A stretch of 8,266 nt of DNA from Clostridiales bacterium. Its GTDB lineage: Bacteria > Bacillota > Clostridia > Oscillospirales > Acutalibacteraceae. A program made the position numbers and the translations under genes. The DNA lies in assembly GCA_022791355.1 (NCBI GenBank), contig JAAVYX010000054.1, positions 1 through 8,266 of the forward strand. Direction: 5' to 3'. Each line of letters begins with the position of its first letter. Position 1 is the first letter of the stretch. Below are positions 1 through 6,791 of the stretch, piece after piece. The notes beneath the pieces are model-generated. The model was given only the letters and a program-made list of their open reading frames with translations, was not told where the DNA came from and did not search any database.

Positions 1-4
1 AATT

Positions 5-64
5 GGTACGATTTTTGGGCTTCCCTGCTTTCTGAGTGGCACTACCTCCTGCATTCCTCGCGGG
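5..64 (-). repeat. Diverged direct repeat, copy A
   Basis: This stretch matches 228-287 at 51 of 60 positions without gaps (my manual alignment, offset 223). Read on the minus strand it gives the peptide QEVVPLRKQGSPKIV, and copy B in the corresponding frame gives QQVVPLRKLGSPKIV. Six of the nine differences fall at third codon positions and five codons differ synonymously, which suggests descent from a translated sequence. A TAG stop lies just upstream at 73-75 (minus), an in-frame ATG is at 52-54, and the frame continues off the left edge. The product is unknown to me. It could also be a non-coding repeat family whose substitution pattern is chance. Confidence 0.6.
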
Positions 65-227
65 TTTCGCCACTAAAAAACTAACGTCCTCATCCCGCTA
101 TCGGCGAATAAGTGAAACGTAAAAAGCTAAAGCTCTTATCCGTGTCGGCGGGAGTGAGCTCTTAGACCAAGTTACTGTTACATCCCGCCGACTTCCTGAG
201 AGGCTACCAAGTTCCTGACCAAAAATA

Positions 228-287
228 GGGACGATTTTTGGGCTTCCCAGCTTCCTGAGAGGCACGACTTGTTGCATTTCTCGCGGG
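228..287 (-). repeat. Diverged direct repeat, copy B
   Basis: Second copy of the 5-64 repeat in the same orientation. On the minus strand it lies inside an open frame spanning 98-490, which puts the peptide QQVVPLRKLGSPKIV in its middle. The offset between copies is 223 bases, not a multiple of three, so the two copies are in different frames and cannot belong to one uninterrupted protein. A short part of the repeat core recurs at 192-204. I see no terminal inverted repeats or target-site duplication that would make this an insertion sequence. Confidence 0.6.
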
Positions 288-309
288 CCACGTTGCCAGC
301 GGGGGTCAC

Positions 310-386
310 GGGGGTGGCCAACCCCCATGAGCGCTTTTCTCCCCCATCTTTTGTCGCTTAACAAAAGATGGGGTCGCGCCTCGCGA
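310..386. other. Cluster of three hairpins
   Basis: Three potential stem-loops lie close together. The first has gggggt at 310-315 pairing with accccc at 321-326. The second is a perfect 13-bp stem, ccccatcttttgt at 342-354 with acaaaagatgggg at 361-373 and a six-base loop. The third, directly adjoining, has tcgcg at 374-378 with cgcga at 382-386. No T-run follows on the plus strand, and only a short one (agaaaagcg context) lies beyond on the minus strand, so an ordinary intrinsic terminator is not clearly supported. The 13-bp hairpin could still end a transcript or be part of a palindromic repeat. Confidence 0.5.
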
Positions 387-514
387 TCAAGTATTGGAGT
401 AATAACTAAAGTATATCTGGCGCGAAACCTCCCTCCTGTCAAAAAAACAAAAAAGGAAATCACAAAGATTATACCACAAAAAAGAATCATGAAAAAGAAA
501 AACCATATTCGCTC

Positions 515-542
515 TTGCCATTCATCTATATCATGATATAAT
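515..542 (+). promoter_or_regulatory. Sigma-A-type promoter for malQ
   Basis: TTGCCA at 515-520 and a perfect TATAAT at 537-542 are separated by 16 bases, a good match to the housekeeping promoter. Transcription would start near 549 and give a ~80-base leader before malQ. A second TATAAT at 555-560 has no good -35 partner. Confidence 0.6.
527..540. promoter_or_regulatory. 14-base perfect palindrome overlapping the malQ -10 box
   Basis: tatatcatgatata is its own reverse complement and covers part of the spacer and the first bases of the -10 box, a position where a dimeric repressor could block the promoter. The sequence is AT-rich and such a palindrome could be fortuitous. It does not match the CcpA/cre consensus. 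Confidence 0.25.
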
Positions 543-627
543 AAAATTATCGACTATAATCCTTCTGATTTCAGCGATTTTAACATAAGGATATAAAACG
601 ACTAATTTCAATCGAAAGGGGTTTTGC

Positions 628-2100
628 ATGATGAAACGCAGCGCGGGAGTTTTCCTCAACATATCCTCCCTGCCCTCTCTCTACGGCATAGGCGACTTCG
701 GCCAGGGCGGCCGTGACCTTGTGGACCTTCTGTCCGACATGGGGATGGGCTGGTGGCAGATTCTGCCCCTCTGTCCGGTGGGCGGCGGCAACTCGCCCTA
801 TTCCAGCGACAGCGCCTTCGCCATCAACCCGCTCTACGTCGACCCTGACGACCTGGTGGAGCGGGGGCTCGTCACCCGGGAGGAGGCCGATCAGGCGGTC
901 TATCCCGGGGAAGACTACAGCGTGGATTACCCCTTTGCCCAGATGGCAAAGGAAGCCCTTCTGCGAAAGGCATACGGCCGGGCGGTGGTGATGGATTACA
1001 AGGAGAAGGTAGAGGAATACCTGCTGGCCAACGCCGCCTGGCTGCCCGGCTACATGGCCTATCGGGCGGCCAAAACCGCCAACGACGGCGCGCCCTGCTA
1101 CGAATGGAGCAAGCAGGGCGATCCGGCCGAGGCCCGTTTCCACGCCTTCTGCCAGTACATCCTGGACGCTCAGTGGCAGTCCCTAAAGGCCTACGCCAAT
1201 CAAAAGGGGATCTCCATCCTGGGGGATATACCCATCTACGTCTCCCACGACTCAGCCGATTTTTACAGTCATCAGGAGCTCTTCCTCACCGGCCCGGACG
1301 GCCGGCTGCTCAAGGTCGCCGGGGTCCCGCCCGACTACTTTTCGGCCGACGGCCAGCTCTGGGGCAATCCCCTGTACGACTGGGACAAGATGGCCGCCGA
1401 CGGCTATCGCTGGTGGCTGGACCGCATCGGCCGCAGCCTGACTCTTTACGACGCGGTGCGCATCGACCATTTCCGGGGCTTCTATCAGTACTGGGCGGTG
1501 CCCGCCGGGGCTGAAACCGCCAAAGAGGGCGCTTGGGAGGACGGGCCGGGCATGGCCCTCTTTCAGGCGGTGGAAAAGGAATTTGACCATCCGAACATTA
1601 TTGCCGAGGACCTGGGCAGCTTGGACGAGGGGGTTATCGCCTTCTTAAAGGAAACCGGCTATCTGGGTATGAAGGTGCTCCAGTTCGGCTTCAACAGCCC
1701 GGACAGCGACTATATTCCCTATAAATACACCGCCCAGCACGTAGCCTACACCGGCACACACGACAACGATACCATGCTGGGCTGGCTGTGGACGGTTCCC
1801 ATGGAGGAAAAACGGCGGCTGTTGGATTACTGCCGCTTCGAGGGGGACGACTGGGGCGAGGGCGGCCCGAACAGCCGGGTTATCCACGCCATCATCGCCG
1901 CCCTGTGGGCGACGGCGGCGGCCATCACCATCCTGCCGGTTCAAGATCTGTGCGGCTTCGGGGGCGATACCCGTATGAACACCCCCGGCCTGGCCGAGGG
2001 CAACTGGCGCTTTCGTCTGACCCGGGAGGCTCTCTCCCAAGTCGACCGGGACTTCTTCCGGCAGCTGGGCCAAATCTACGGACGGACCTCGTCCTTATAA
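628..2100 (+). CDS. malQ: 4-alpha-glucanotransferase (amylomaltase, GH77)
   Basis: Cytosolic GH77 enzyme (490 residues) that transfers alpha-1,4-glucan segments between maltooligosaccharides and releases glucose. Seen in the sequence: an N-terminal segment GVFLNISSLPS and GIGDFG (7-25), the family's opening strand and loop; NSPYSSDSAFAINPLY (55-70), the substrate-loop motif; RIDHFRGF with the nucleophile D280; IIAEDLG with the acid/base E327; and THDNDT with the transition-state residue D379. The C-terminus has the usual N-T-P-G-x-x-x-x-N-W motif (451-460). Length is normal for the short bacterial form, so the gene looks intact. Two ATG codons are adjacent (628 and 631); AAAGGGG at 615-621 gives good spacing to either. 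It is monocistronic as judged by its own promoter and a terminator directly after the stop. Its likely role is breakdown or recycling of imported maltodextrin or of glycogen; the window shows no partner phosphorylase or transporter. Confidence 0.97.
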   Translation: MMKRSAGVFLNISSLPSLYGIGDFGQGGRDLVDLLSDMGMGWWQILPLCPVGGGNSPYSSDSAFAINPLYVDPDDLVERGLVTREEADQAVYPGEDYSVDYPFAQMAKEALLRKAYGRAVVMDYKEKVEEYLLANAAWLPGYMAYRAAKTANDGAPCYEWSKQGDPAEARFHAFCQYILDAQWQSLKAYANQKGISILGDIPIYVSHDSADFYSHQELFLTGPDGRLLKVAGVPPDYFSADGQLWGNPLYDWDKMAADGYRWWLDRIGRSLTLYDAVRIDHFRGFYQYWAVPAGAETAKEGAWEDGPGMALFQAVEKEFDHPNIIAEDLGSLDEGVIAFLKETGYLGMKVLQFGFNSPDSDYIPYKYTAQHVAYTGTHDNDTMLGWLWTVPMEEKRRLLDYCRFEGDDWGEGGPNSRVIHAIIAALWATAAAITILPVQDLCGFGGDTRMNTPGLAEGNWRFRLTREALSQVDRDFFRQLGQIYGRTSSL

Positions 2101-2102
2101 CC

Positions 2103-2144
2103 AAACGGGCCGTTTCAGCCGTCAGGCCGGGGCGGCCCGTTTTT
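2103..2144 (+). terminator. Intrinsic terminator of malQ
   Basis: A 10-bp perfect stem (aaacgggccg at 2103-2112, cggcccgttt at 2133-2142) with a 20-base loop ends in a run of five T (2140-2144). It starts three bases after the malQ stop codon and separates malQ from the downstream GH31 gene. Confidence 0.85.
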
Positions 2145-2582
2145 CGATTGCTGGTCATATCCCTCTGCTTTTATATGGATTGTTTTTAGGTATTATTTAA
2201 GCTAAATGGGATTTTTTATAATCCTATTTAAAAATTTTAATTTCTTATTTCCTTTGTGTTTCCGCATTTTTGGAAAAAACAGCCGCATAAAACCAGGCGT
2301 ATTTTTGTCCAGCTTTTATCCGGGGCCAGCCTAGCTAAATTTAGGGATTTGTTGTACACTATATACAGAATATCCGGCGCATGAGCAAGCGGAATAGACG
2401 ATTTGCCTGTGCCGGAAACCGGGTCGCGCCCTAAAACAGAGCAAAAGCCGAATGCTTGTGCAAAAGGCGGGTCATTGCAAAGGGAAAATACAAGCGAGGC
2501 CGCCCTATTGCCAGGATTTGCGCCCAGAAAGGGGCTTTCTGGACAACGATTTTTGCGAATTTGGGAGTAAGACCGAAAAGTG
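2145..2582 (+). other. AT-rich spacer and leader of the GH31 gene
   Basis: No gene is supported here. The first part is strongly AT-rich and holds a 10-bp hairpin (2203-2212 with 2221-2230, one G-T pair) without a clear role. An imperfect dyad, TGTA-N7-TACA, lies at 2353-2367, a possible operator or promoter zone, but I cannot assign -35/-10 boxes with confidence. The leader upstream of the start contains ccggaaaccgg (2412-2422) and a perfect 8-bp hairpin (ccagaaag at 2524-2531, ctttctgg at 2535-2542). I recognise no known riboswitch class. Confidence 0.5.
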
Positions 2583-2588
2583 AAGGAG
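2583..2588 (+). promoter_or_regulatory. Ribosome binding site fixing the GH31 start
   Basis: AAGGAG lies 8 bases before the ATG at 2597, where a typical lipid-facing signal peptide begins. The frame is open further upstream to a possible ATG at 2456, but that extension has no such site and would bury the signal peptide, so 2597 is preferred. Confidence 0.85.
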
Positions 2589-2596
2589 TGAAGCGT

Positions 2597-5500
2597 ATGA
2601 AAAGAATGGTCAGCCTGCTGCTGTCCGCCGCCCTTCTGACGGGGGCGGGACTCTCCGCCGCGGCGACGGCCGCGCCGGCCGCCGCCTATACCGTCAAAGC
2701 GGCCCAGGGGGTCGTTTCGGAGGAAATCGGCGACGTGCGGGTACAGGTCCTCTCCCCAACGCTGGTGCGTATTGAGGAGAAGGGGCCCAAGGGCTTCGAG
2801 GACCGGAACACCTTCCACGTCTCCAACCGGTCCGACTGGCTGGGAGACACGGTTACCCGCTCCACCGAGGACGGACAGGTGGTCCTCACCACCTCGGCCT
2901 GTAAGGTCTACCTGCCCCAGCGGGCCAAGGATATGACCGAGGTCCGCATCACCGACCTCGACGGAAAACGGCTGTGGGACTACACGAAAATCCAGACCAA
3001 CAAGGTCGGCCTGCCCGATCTGACCCAGTATGCGGCGGCCTGGGCCATTGCCGACACCCCGCGGGTGGTCCCCTCCGACTGGGGCTTTGCCGCGCCCCCC
3101 GCCGGTAACCGGGACAATCCCGATACCAACGGCTGGGATTTCTCCAACGACGCGGCCGACTACTACGTCTTCCTGCCGGCCGGCGACCATAAGCAGCTGC
3201 GCAAGGATTTCGTAAGCCTCACCGGTCGCACCGAGATGCTCTCCTTAAGCGCCCTGGGCGCTTGGGACAGCCGGTATTACGCCTACACCGAGGAAACCGC
3301 CCTCCGGCAGATCGAGGATTTTCACAGCCGGGATATCCCGCTGGACAACATGGTCATCGATACCGACTGGCGGGACGCTTCAAACGGCACCGGATACGAT
3401 ATCAACACCAAGCTCTTCCCCAATATGGAGAGCTTTTTGGAAAAGGCCCACAGAAAAAATGTCAACGTCATTTTCAACGACCATCCCGAGCCCACCAAAA
3501 CCGGCGAGGCGCAGAACAACGCCCTGCATCCCACCGAAGTATCCTTCCGGCAGGAAAAGCTGACCGGCTTGCTGAACATAGGGCTGGACGGCTGGTGGTA
3601 CGACCGGAACTGGTGGACCACCATCAAGCCGGCGGACGGCTTCACCCACGAGGTCATGGGCATGGCCACCTATGCCGCCGCCCAGAAGACGGTCTATCCC
3701 GACCGGCGGCTCTACATGATGTCCAATGTGGACGGTATCCATAACGGCACCCGGACCGGCGCTTCCAATCTTGCCGCCCACCGCTACGGCGTACAGTGGA
3801 CCGGCGATACCAGCGGCGGCCAGGAAACCATCTGGCAGGAGGTGGCCAACGCCGTCGAGATGGGAGCCGACAGCGCCCTGCCCTATGTGAGCACCGACCT
3901 TGGCACCCATCAGACCTATGACGCCTCCATGACCAATGCCGAATATCTGCGCTGGATGCAGTTCGGGGCCCTCTCTCCCATCTTCCGGCCTCACGTCATG
4001 AACGTCACCGATTATAATAACGGCCGTATGCCTTGGCTGCGGGGGGATGAGGTCACCGATATCTACCGGGATTATCTGAACCTGCGCTACCGGCTGCTGC
4101 CGGTCTTCTACCAGCTCTCCCACGAGAACTACGAAACCGGTATGCCCCTGCTGCGCGGCATGGCTTTCGATTCTCCCGAGTACGCCGGGGCTGACGTATC
4201 CGACCAGTACATGCTGGGCGAGGACATTCTGGTGGCCCCCGTCGTCGACGGCGCGGGCAATGCAACCGTTCCCGCCTCCTGGTTTGGGGAGGGGCTGACG
4301 GCCGAGTACTACGGCAACAAGAACCTGAGTGGCGCCCCCGTCCTCACCCGCACCGAGGCCAATATCGATTCCGACTGGGGCGACGGCAGCCCCGACGGTT
4401 CTGTTCCGGCCGACGGCTTCAGCATCCGCTACACCGGCAAAATCACCATCGGCAGCGAGCTGGCTTCCAAGCTCAGCCTGCTTTGCGACGACGGCTGCCG
4501 TCTGTGGATCGACGGCGAGCTGGTCATCGACGCCTGGAAGCCCCAGGATTCGGTCCGGCTGATGACCGACAAGTCCTTCGCCGCCGGCTCCACCCACGAC
4601 TTCAAGCTGGAATACTATGAGGACAGCGGCAAGGCCAAGTGCCGTCTGACCTTCATGGTCGACACTACCCGCAGCGCCCGGCGCAGCGTCTGGATCCCCG
4701 AGGGTGAGTGGATCGATACCCTCACCGGCCAAACGGTTTACGGGCCCAAGACCGTCCAGGCGGCCTGCGAGCTGGACGAGTATCCCATCTACATCAAAAA
4801 GGGCGCGGTCATCCCCCTGGCCGACGAGACCCTCACCGTGCGGGACAGCGACTGGAGCCATCTGACCCTGGACGTCTATCCCTCCACCCGTCAGAGCGAC
4901 GAGACCCAGCTCTACGAGGACGATACCGAATCCACACAGTACGAATCCGGCCGGTACCGCACCACCCGGCTTACCTCTTCCTTTGATTCCAAGACCCAGG
5001 AGGCTGTGGTGGAAATCGGCGCGGCCCAGGGCGGCTTTGACGGCCCCCTGGCCTTCGACGGCCGGAATTGGACCCTGCGGGTCCACCAGCCCGCGGGCTG
5101 GGGTCCCCTCCAGAAGGCCACGGTGGACGGTAAGACGGTCGCTTTTGAGACCGTCGCCGCCGACCCGGACGCCATGCCCCTGCTGACCGAGGGCGGTTCC
5201 AGGGACGGCGCGGTGTACACCCTGCAATTCTCCTCCAAGGTGACCGACGCAAAAACCGTCCGACTGACCTTCCAGAATCCAGCCGACCCGGCCGTCCCCG
5301 CCGGCAGCTACGATGCCCCCAAGTATTACGGTATGCCGGTCCCTGTGGCGGTGGAGCGGGACATTCAGGTGGAAAACTCCGTTCCCGATCAGGTGAACCT
5401 CACCGCCGAGGGAACCGCCGACTGGCTCCATACCGGCTACGATAAGAGCCTGACCACCGTCCGTAAGGCGGGCGGCGGCGGCCTTACCTTCCGGGACGTG

Positions 5501-6607
5501 AGCACCCCCGACCTGATGGTGGATTACAAGGCTCATATGTCCTGGTCGGACGGGGATATCGCCCCCTCCCAAAACGGGACCCAGGTGGGCAGCTACAATA
5601 AATCCCGGGGAGACGGCTACGAACTTATTGTAAACGCCGGGCCGGGCGAGCAGACCCTGATTCTCTATCTGGGCGGCTGGCGTTCCACCGCTCTGCTGGA
5701 GGTCTTCGACGAGACCGGCGGGGAGGCCCAGCGCTACGAGTGGAAGGACGACAACGGTTCTTTCTACCGCCGGGTGACCATCAAGCTGTCGGCCGACCGA
5801 CCCAGTCCCCTGCATATCCGCTATACCTTGGTGGACGGGGAAAACAACGTCTTTGTAGCGGCCGCCCTCAGCGGCGACCCAGGCCAGACCGGCAACGCCC
5901 TGTATGTAAATCCCGGCGACTATTCCTCCGGAACCTGGACCGATAAAACGGTGAAAATCGGCCTGGGAGCCGGACGGCCGGAGCTGGTGGACAAATACCA
6001 GGTTAAGGTAAACGACGGGGATTGGACCGACCTGCCCGGCCAGGAATACCGGGTGGAGGAGGACGGACAGTTCCAGCTCTCCTTCCGCCTTGTGGATACC
6101 GACGGCCAGGCCAGCGAGCCCCAGTCCCTCTCGGTAAAGAAGAACGGCGCGGCGCCGCAGATCTCCCTAACTACGGTTAAGGGGGAAGACGGCAGCTTTA
6201 CCCTAACCCCCGCCTTGGCCGGTTCTCTGTCCGGCGCCACCCTCTACTGCTCCATAGACGGCGGCTTTTGGCAGCCCCTAGCCGACGCGTCCGTCACCCT
6301 GCCGGCCGACTGCGCCTCGATCTACCGATTCAAGGCCGTCAGCGACACCGGCGTAGAGAGTACGGTTCTGGCCTTCAGTGGCGAGGAAAGCGCCCCGCCA
6401 AAGCCCGACGTCCTCCCTGGCGATATGGACGGCAATGGAGAAGTAACCATCCAGGATGTGATGGAGGCCTGTAAGGTGCTGGCCCGTCAGTCGGCCGGCA
6501 AGGCTCCCACCGAGGACGAGATGGCCCGGGGCAACCTGGACGGCGACGACAAATTCAGTATCGGCGACGTTATGGAGATCTGTAAAATTTTAGCCCGGAA
6601 GGCCTAA
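2597..6607 (+). CDS. Secreted GH31 family glycoside hydrolase with PA14 and dockerin modules
   Basis: Extracellular 1336-residue enzyme, probably an alpha-glycosidase or transglycosylase. Residues 1-30 form a Sec signal peptide (KR start, hydrophobic core, Ala-rich end). A GH31 N-terminal sandwich (~31-210) leads into the (beta/alpha)8 barrel (~215-520) with MVIDTDW (252-258), the nucleophile D336 in GWWYDRNWW and the acid/base D404 in WTGDT. After LGEDILVAPV (540-549) a PA14 module (~565-688; LTAEYYGNKNLSG, DDGCRLWIDGELVIDAW) interrupts the C-terminal sandwich, which resumes at VWIPEGEWIDTLTG (698-711). A DUF5110-like sandwich (~755-895), a beta-rich module with ADWLHTGYDKS (~920-1092) and Ig-like stretches (~1100-1262) follow. 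The end (~1271-1336) is a type I dockerin with two calcium loops, DMDGNGEVTIQD and NLDGDDKFSIGD. There is no LPXTG, SLH or membrane anchor, so attachment would be through a cohesin. Substrate is not decidable: alpha-glucoside, alpha-xyloside, alpha-galactoside and alpha-GalNAc activities all occur in GH31, and the nucleophile motif is not the textbook D-M-N-E or D-F-G-E form. The gene is intact and follows malQ in the same direction. Confidence 0.93.
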   Translation: MKRMVSLLLSAALLTGAGLSAAATAAPAAAYTVKAAQGVVSEEIGDVRVQVLSPTLVRIEEKGPKGFEDRNTFHVSNRSDWLGDTVTRSTEDGQVVLTTSACKVYLPQRAKDMTEVRITDLDGKRLWDYTKIQTNKVGLPDLTQYAAAWAIADTPRVVPSDWGFAAPPAGNRDNPDTNGWDFSNDAADYYVFLPAGDHKQLRKDFVSLTGRTEMLSLSALGAWDSRYYAYTEETALRQIEDFHSRDIPLDNMVIDTDWRDASNGTGYDINTKLFPNMESFLEKAHRKNVNVIFNDHPEPTKTGEAQNNALHPTEVSFRQEKLTGLLNIGLDGWWYDRNWWTTIKPADGFTHEVMGMATYAAAQKTVYPDRRLYMMSNVDGIHNGTRTGASNLAAHRYGVQWTGDTSGGQETIWQEVANAVEMGADSALPYVSTDLGTHQTYDASMTNAEYLRWMQFGALSPIFRPHVMNVTDYNNGRMPWLRGDEVTDIYRDYLNLRYRLLPVFYQLSHENYETGMPLLRGMAFDSPEYAGADVSDQYMLGEDILVAPVVDGAGNATVPASWFGEGLTAEYYGNKNLSGAPVLTRTEANIDSDWGDGSPDGSVPADGFSIRYTGKITIGSELASKLSLLCDDGCRLWIDGELVIDAWKPQDSVRLMTDKSFAAGSTHDFKLEYYEDSGKAKCRLTFMVDTTRSARRSVWIPEGEWIDTLTGQTVYGPKTVQAACELDEYPIYIKKGAVIPLADETLTVRDSDWSHLTLDVYPSTRQSDETQLYEDDTESTQYESGRYRTTRLTSSFDSKTQEAVVEIGAAQGGFDGPLAFDGRNWTLRVHQPAGWGPLQKATVDGKTVAFETVAADPDAMPLLTEGGSRDGAVYTLQFSSKVTDAKTVRLTFQNPADPAVPAGSYDAPKYYGMPVPVAVERDIQVENSVPDQVNLTAEGTADWLHTGYDKSLTTVRKAGGGGLTFRDVSTPDLMVDYKAHMSWSDGDIAPSQNGTQVGSYNKSRGDGYELIVNAGPGEQTLILYLGGWRSTALLEVFDETGGEAQRYEWKDDNGSFYRRVTIKLSADRPSPLHIRYTLVDGENNVFVAAALSGDPGQTGNALYVNPGDYSSGTWTDKTVKIGLGAGRPELVDKYQVKVNDGDWTDLPGQEYRVEEDGQFQLSFRLVDTDGQASEPQSLSVKKNGAAPQISLTTVKGEDGSFTLTPALAGSLSGATLYCSIDGGFWQPLADASVTLPADCASIYRFKAVSDTGVESTVLAFSGEESAPPKPDVLPGDMDGNGEVTIQDVMEACKVLARQSAGKAPTEDEMARGNLDGDDKFSIGDVMEICKILARKA

Positions 6608-6726
6608 TACGCCCGCTCTTTATCACCACATTGCAAAACTCAGTCTGCGTTTGTGTGAACCGAATCAGAAAAAACCGGCCTTACTACAGGCTATACAGAA
6701 AGCCGCAAACGGGATACGGACGAAAA

Positions 6727-6767
6727 TCCCCTACCGCAGGAAAACGCCTGCGGTAGGGGACAATTTT
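6727..6767. terminator. Long hairpin after the GH31 gene, possible bidirectional terminator
   Basis: A perfect 14-bp stem (6727-6740 with 6747-6760; core cccctaccgcagg) has the six-base loop aaaacg. TTTT follows at 6764-6767 on the plus strand after a short caa, and the plus-strand AAAA at 6723-6726 gives TTTT on the minus strand. The stem is very stable but the T-runs are short. It lies 120 bases after the GH31 stop codon and is the best candidate for ending that transcript. Confidence 0.65.
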
Positions 6768-6791
6768 ATGGAAGGTAAAATATTGATAAGG

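Larger units (their letters stand above)
1..514. other. Left intergenic region with repeats and stem-loops, no supported gene
   Basis: No reading frame here has a convincing ribosome binding site or a recognisable protein family. The segment contains a diverged direct repeat (5-64 and 228-287) and a third short relative of its core: cttcctgagaggc occurs at both 192-204 and 251-263, with a variant at 28-40. It also has a 10-base inverted repeat (gtcggcggga at 144-153, its complement at 183-192) and a run of hairpins at 310-386. From about 440 the sequence becomes AT-rich and leads into the malQ promoter. It could be the 3' flank of an upstream gene outside the window, or a decayed repeat element. 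Confidence 0.6.

Noticed and set aside
98..490. Minus-strand open frame of 130 codons with a hydrophobic N-terminus
   Set aside because: No ribosome binding site before the ATG at 490, the apparent membrane segment comes from an AT-rich low-complexity stretch, and the frame runs through the hairpin cluster. Only the repeat core at 228-287 looks coding-like, and that is reported as a repeat.
2456..2596. Extended start for the GH31 protein
   Set aside because: The extra 47 residues are basic and non-descript, would place the signal peptide internally, and lack the good ribosome binding site found before 2597.
2400..2596. Possible riboswitch (cyclic-di-GMP type) in the GH31 leader
   Set aside because: Some purine-rich bulges looked suggestive, but the conserved core sequences and paired elements of the known classes could not be laid out.
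2237..3190. Minus-strand open frame spanning the GH31 leader and 5' end
   Set aside because: It crosses the AT-rich spacer and the signal-peptide region, has low-complexity Gly/Val content and no family resemblance; it overlaps a well-supported gene.
3380..5815. Very long minus-strand open frame (811 codons) opposite the GH31 gene
   Set aside because: It is antisense to a clearly recognisable, motif-rich gene, its translation has no recognisable domain and is Gly/Val/His-rich, and GC-rich third positions commonly keep such frames open.
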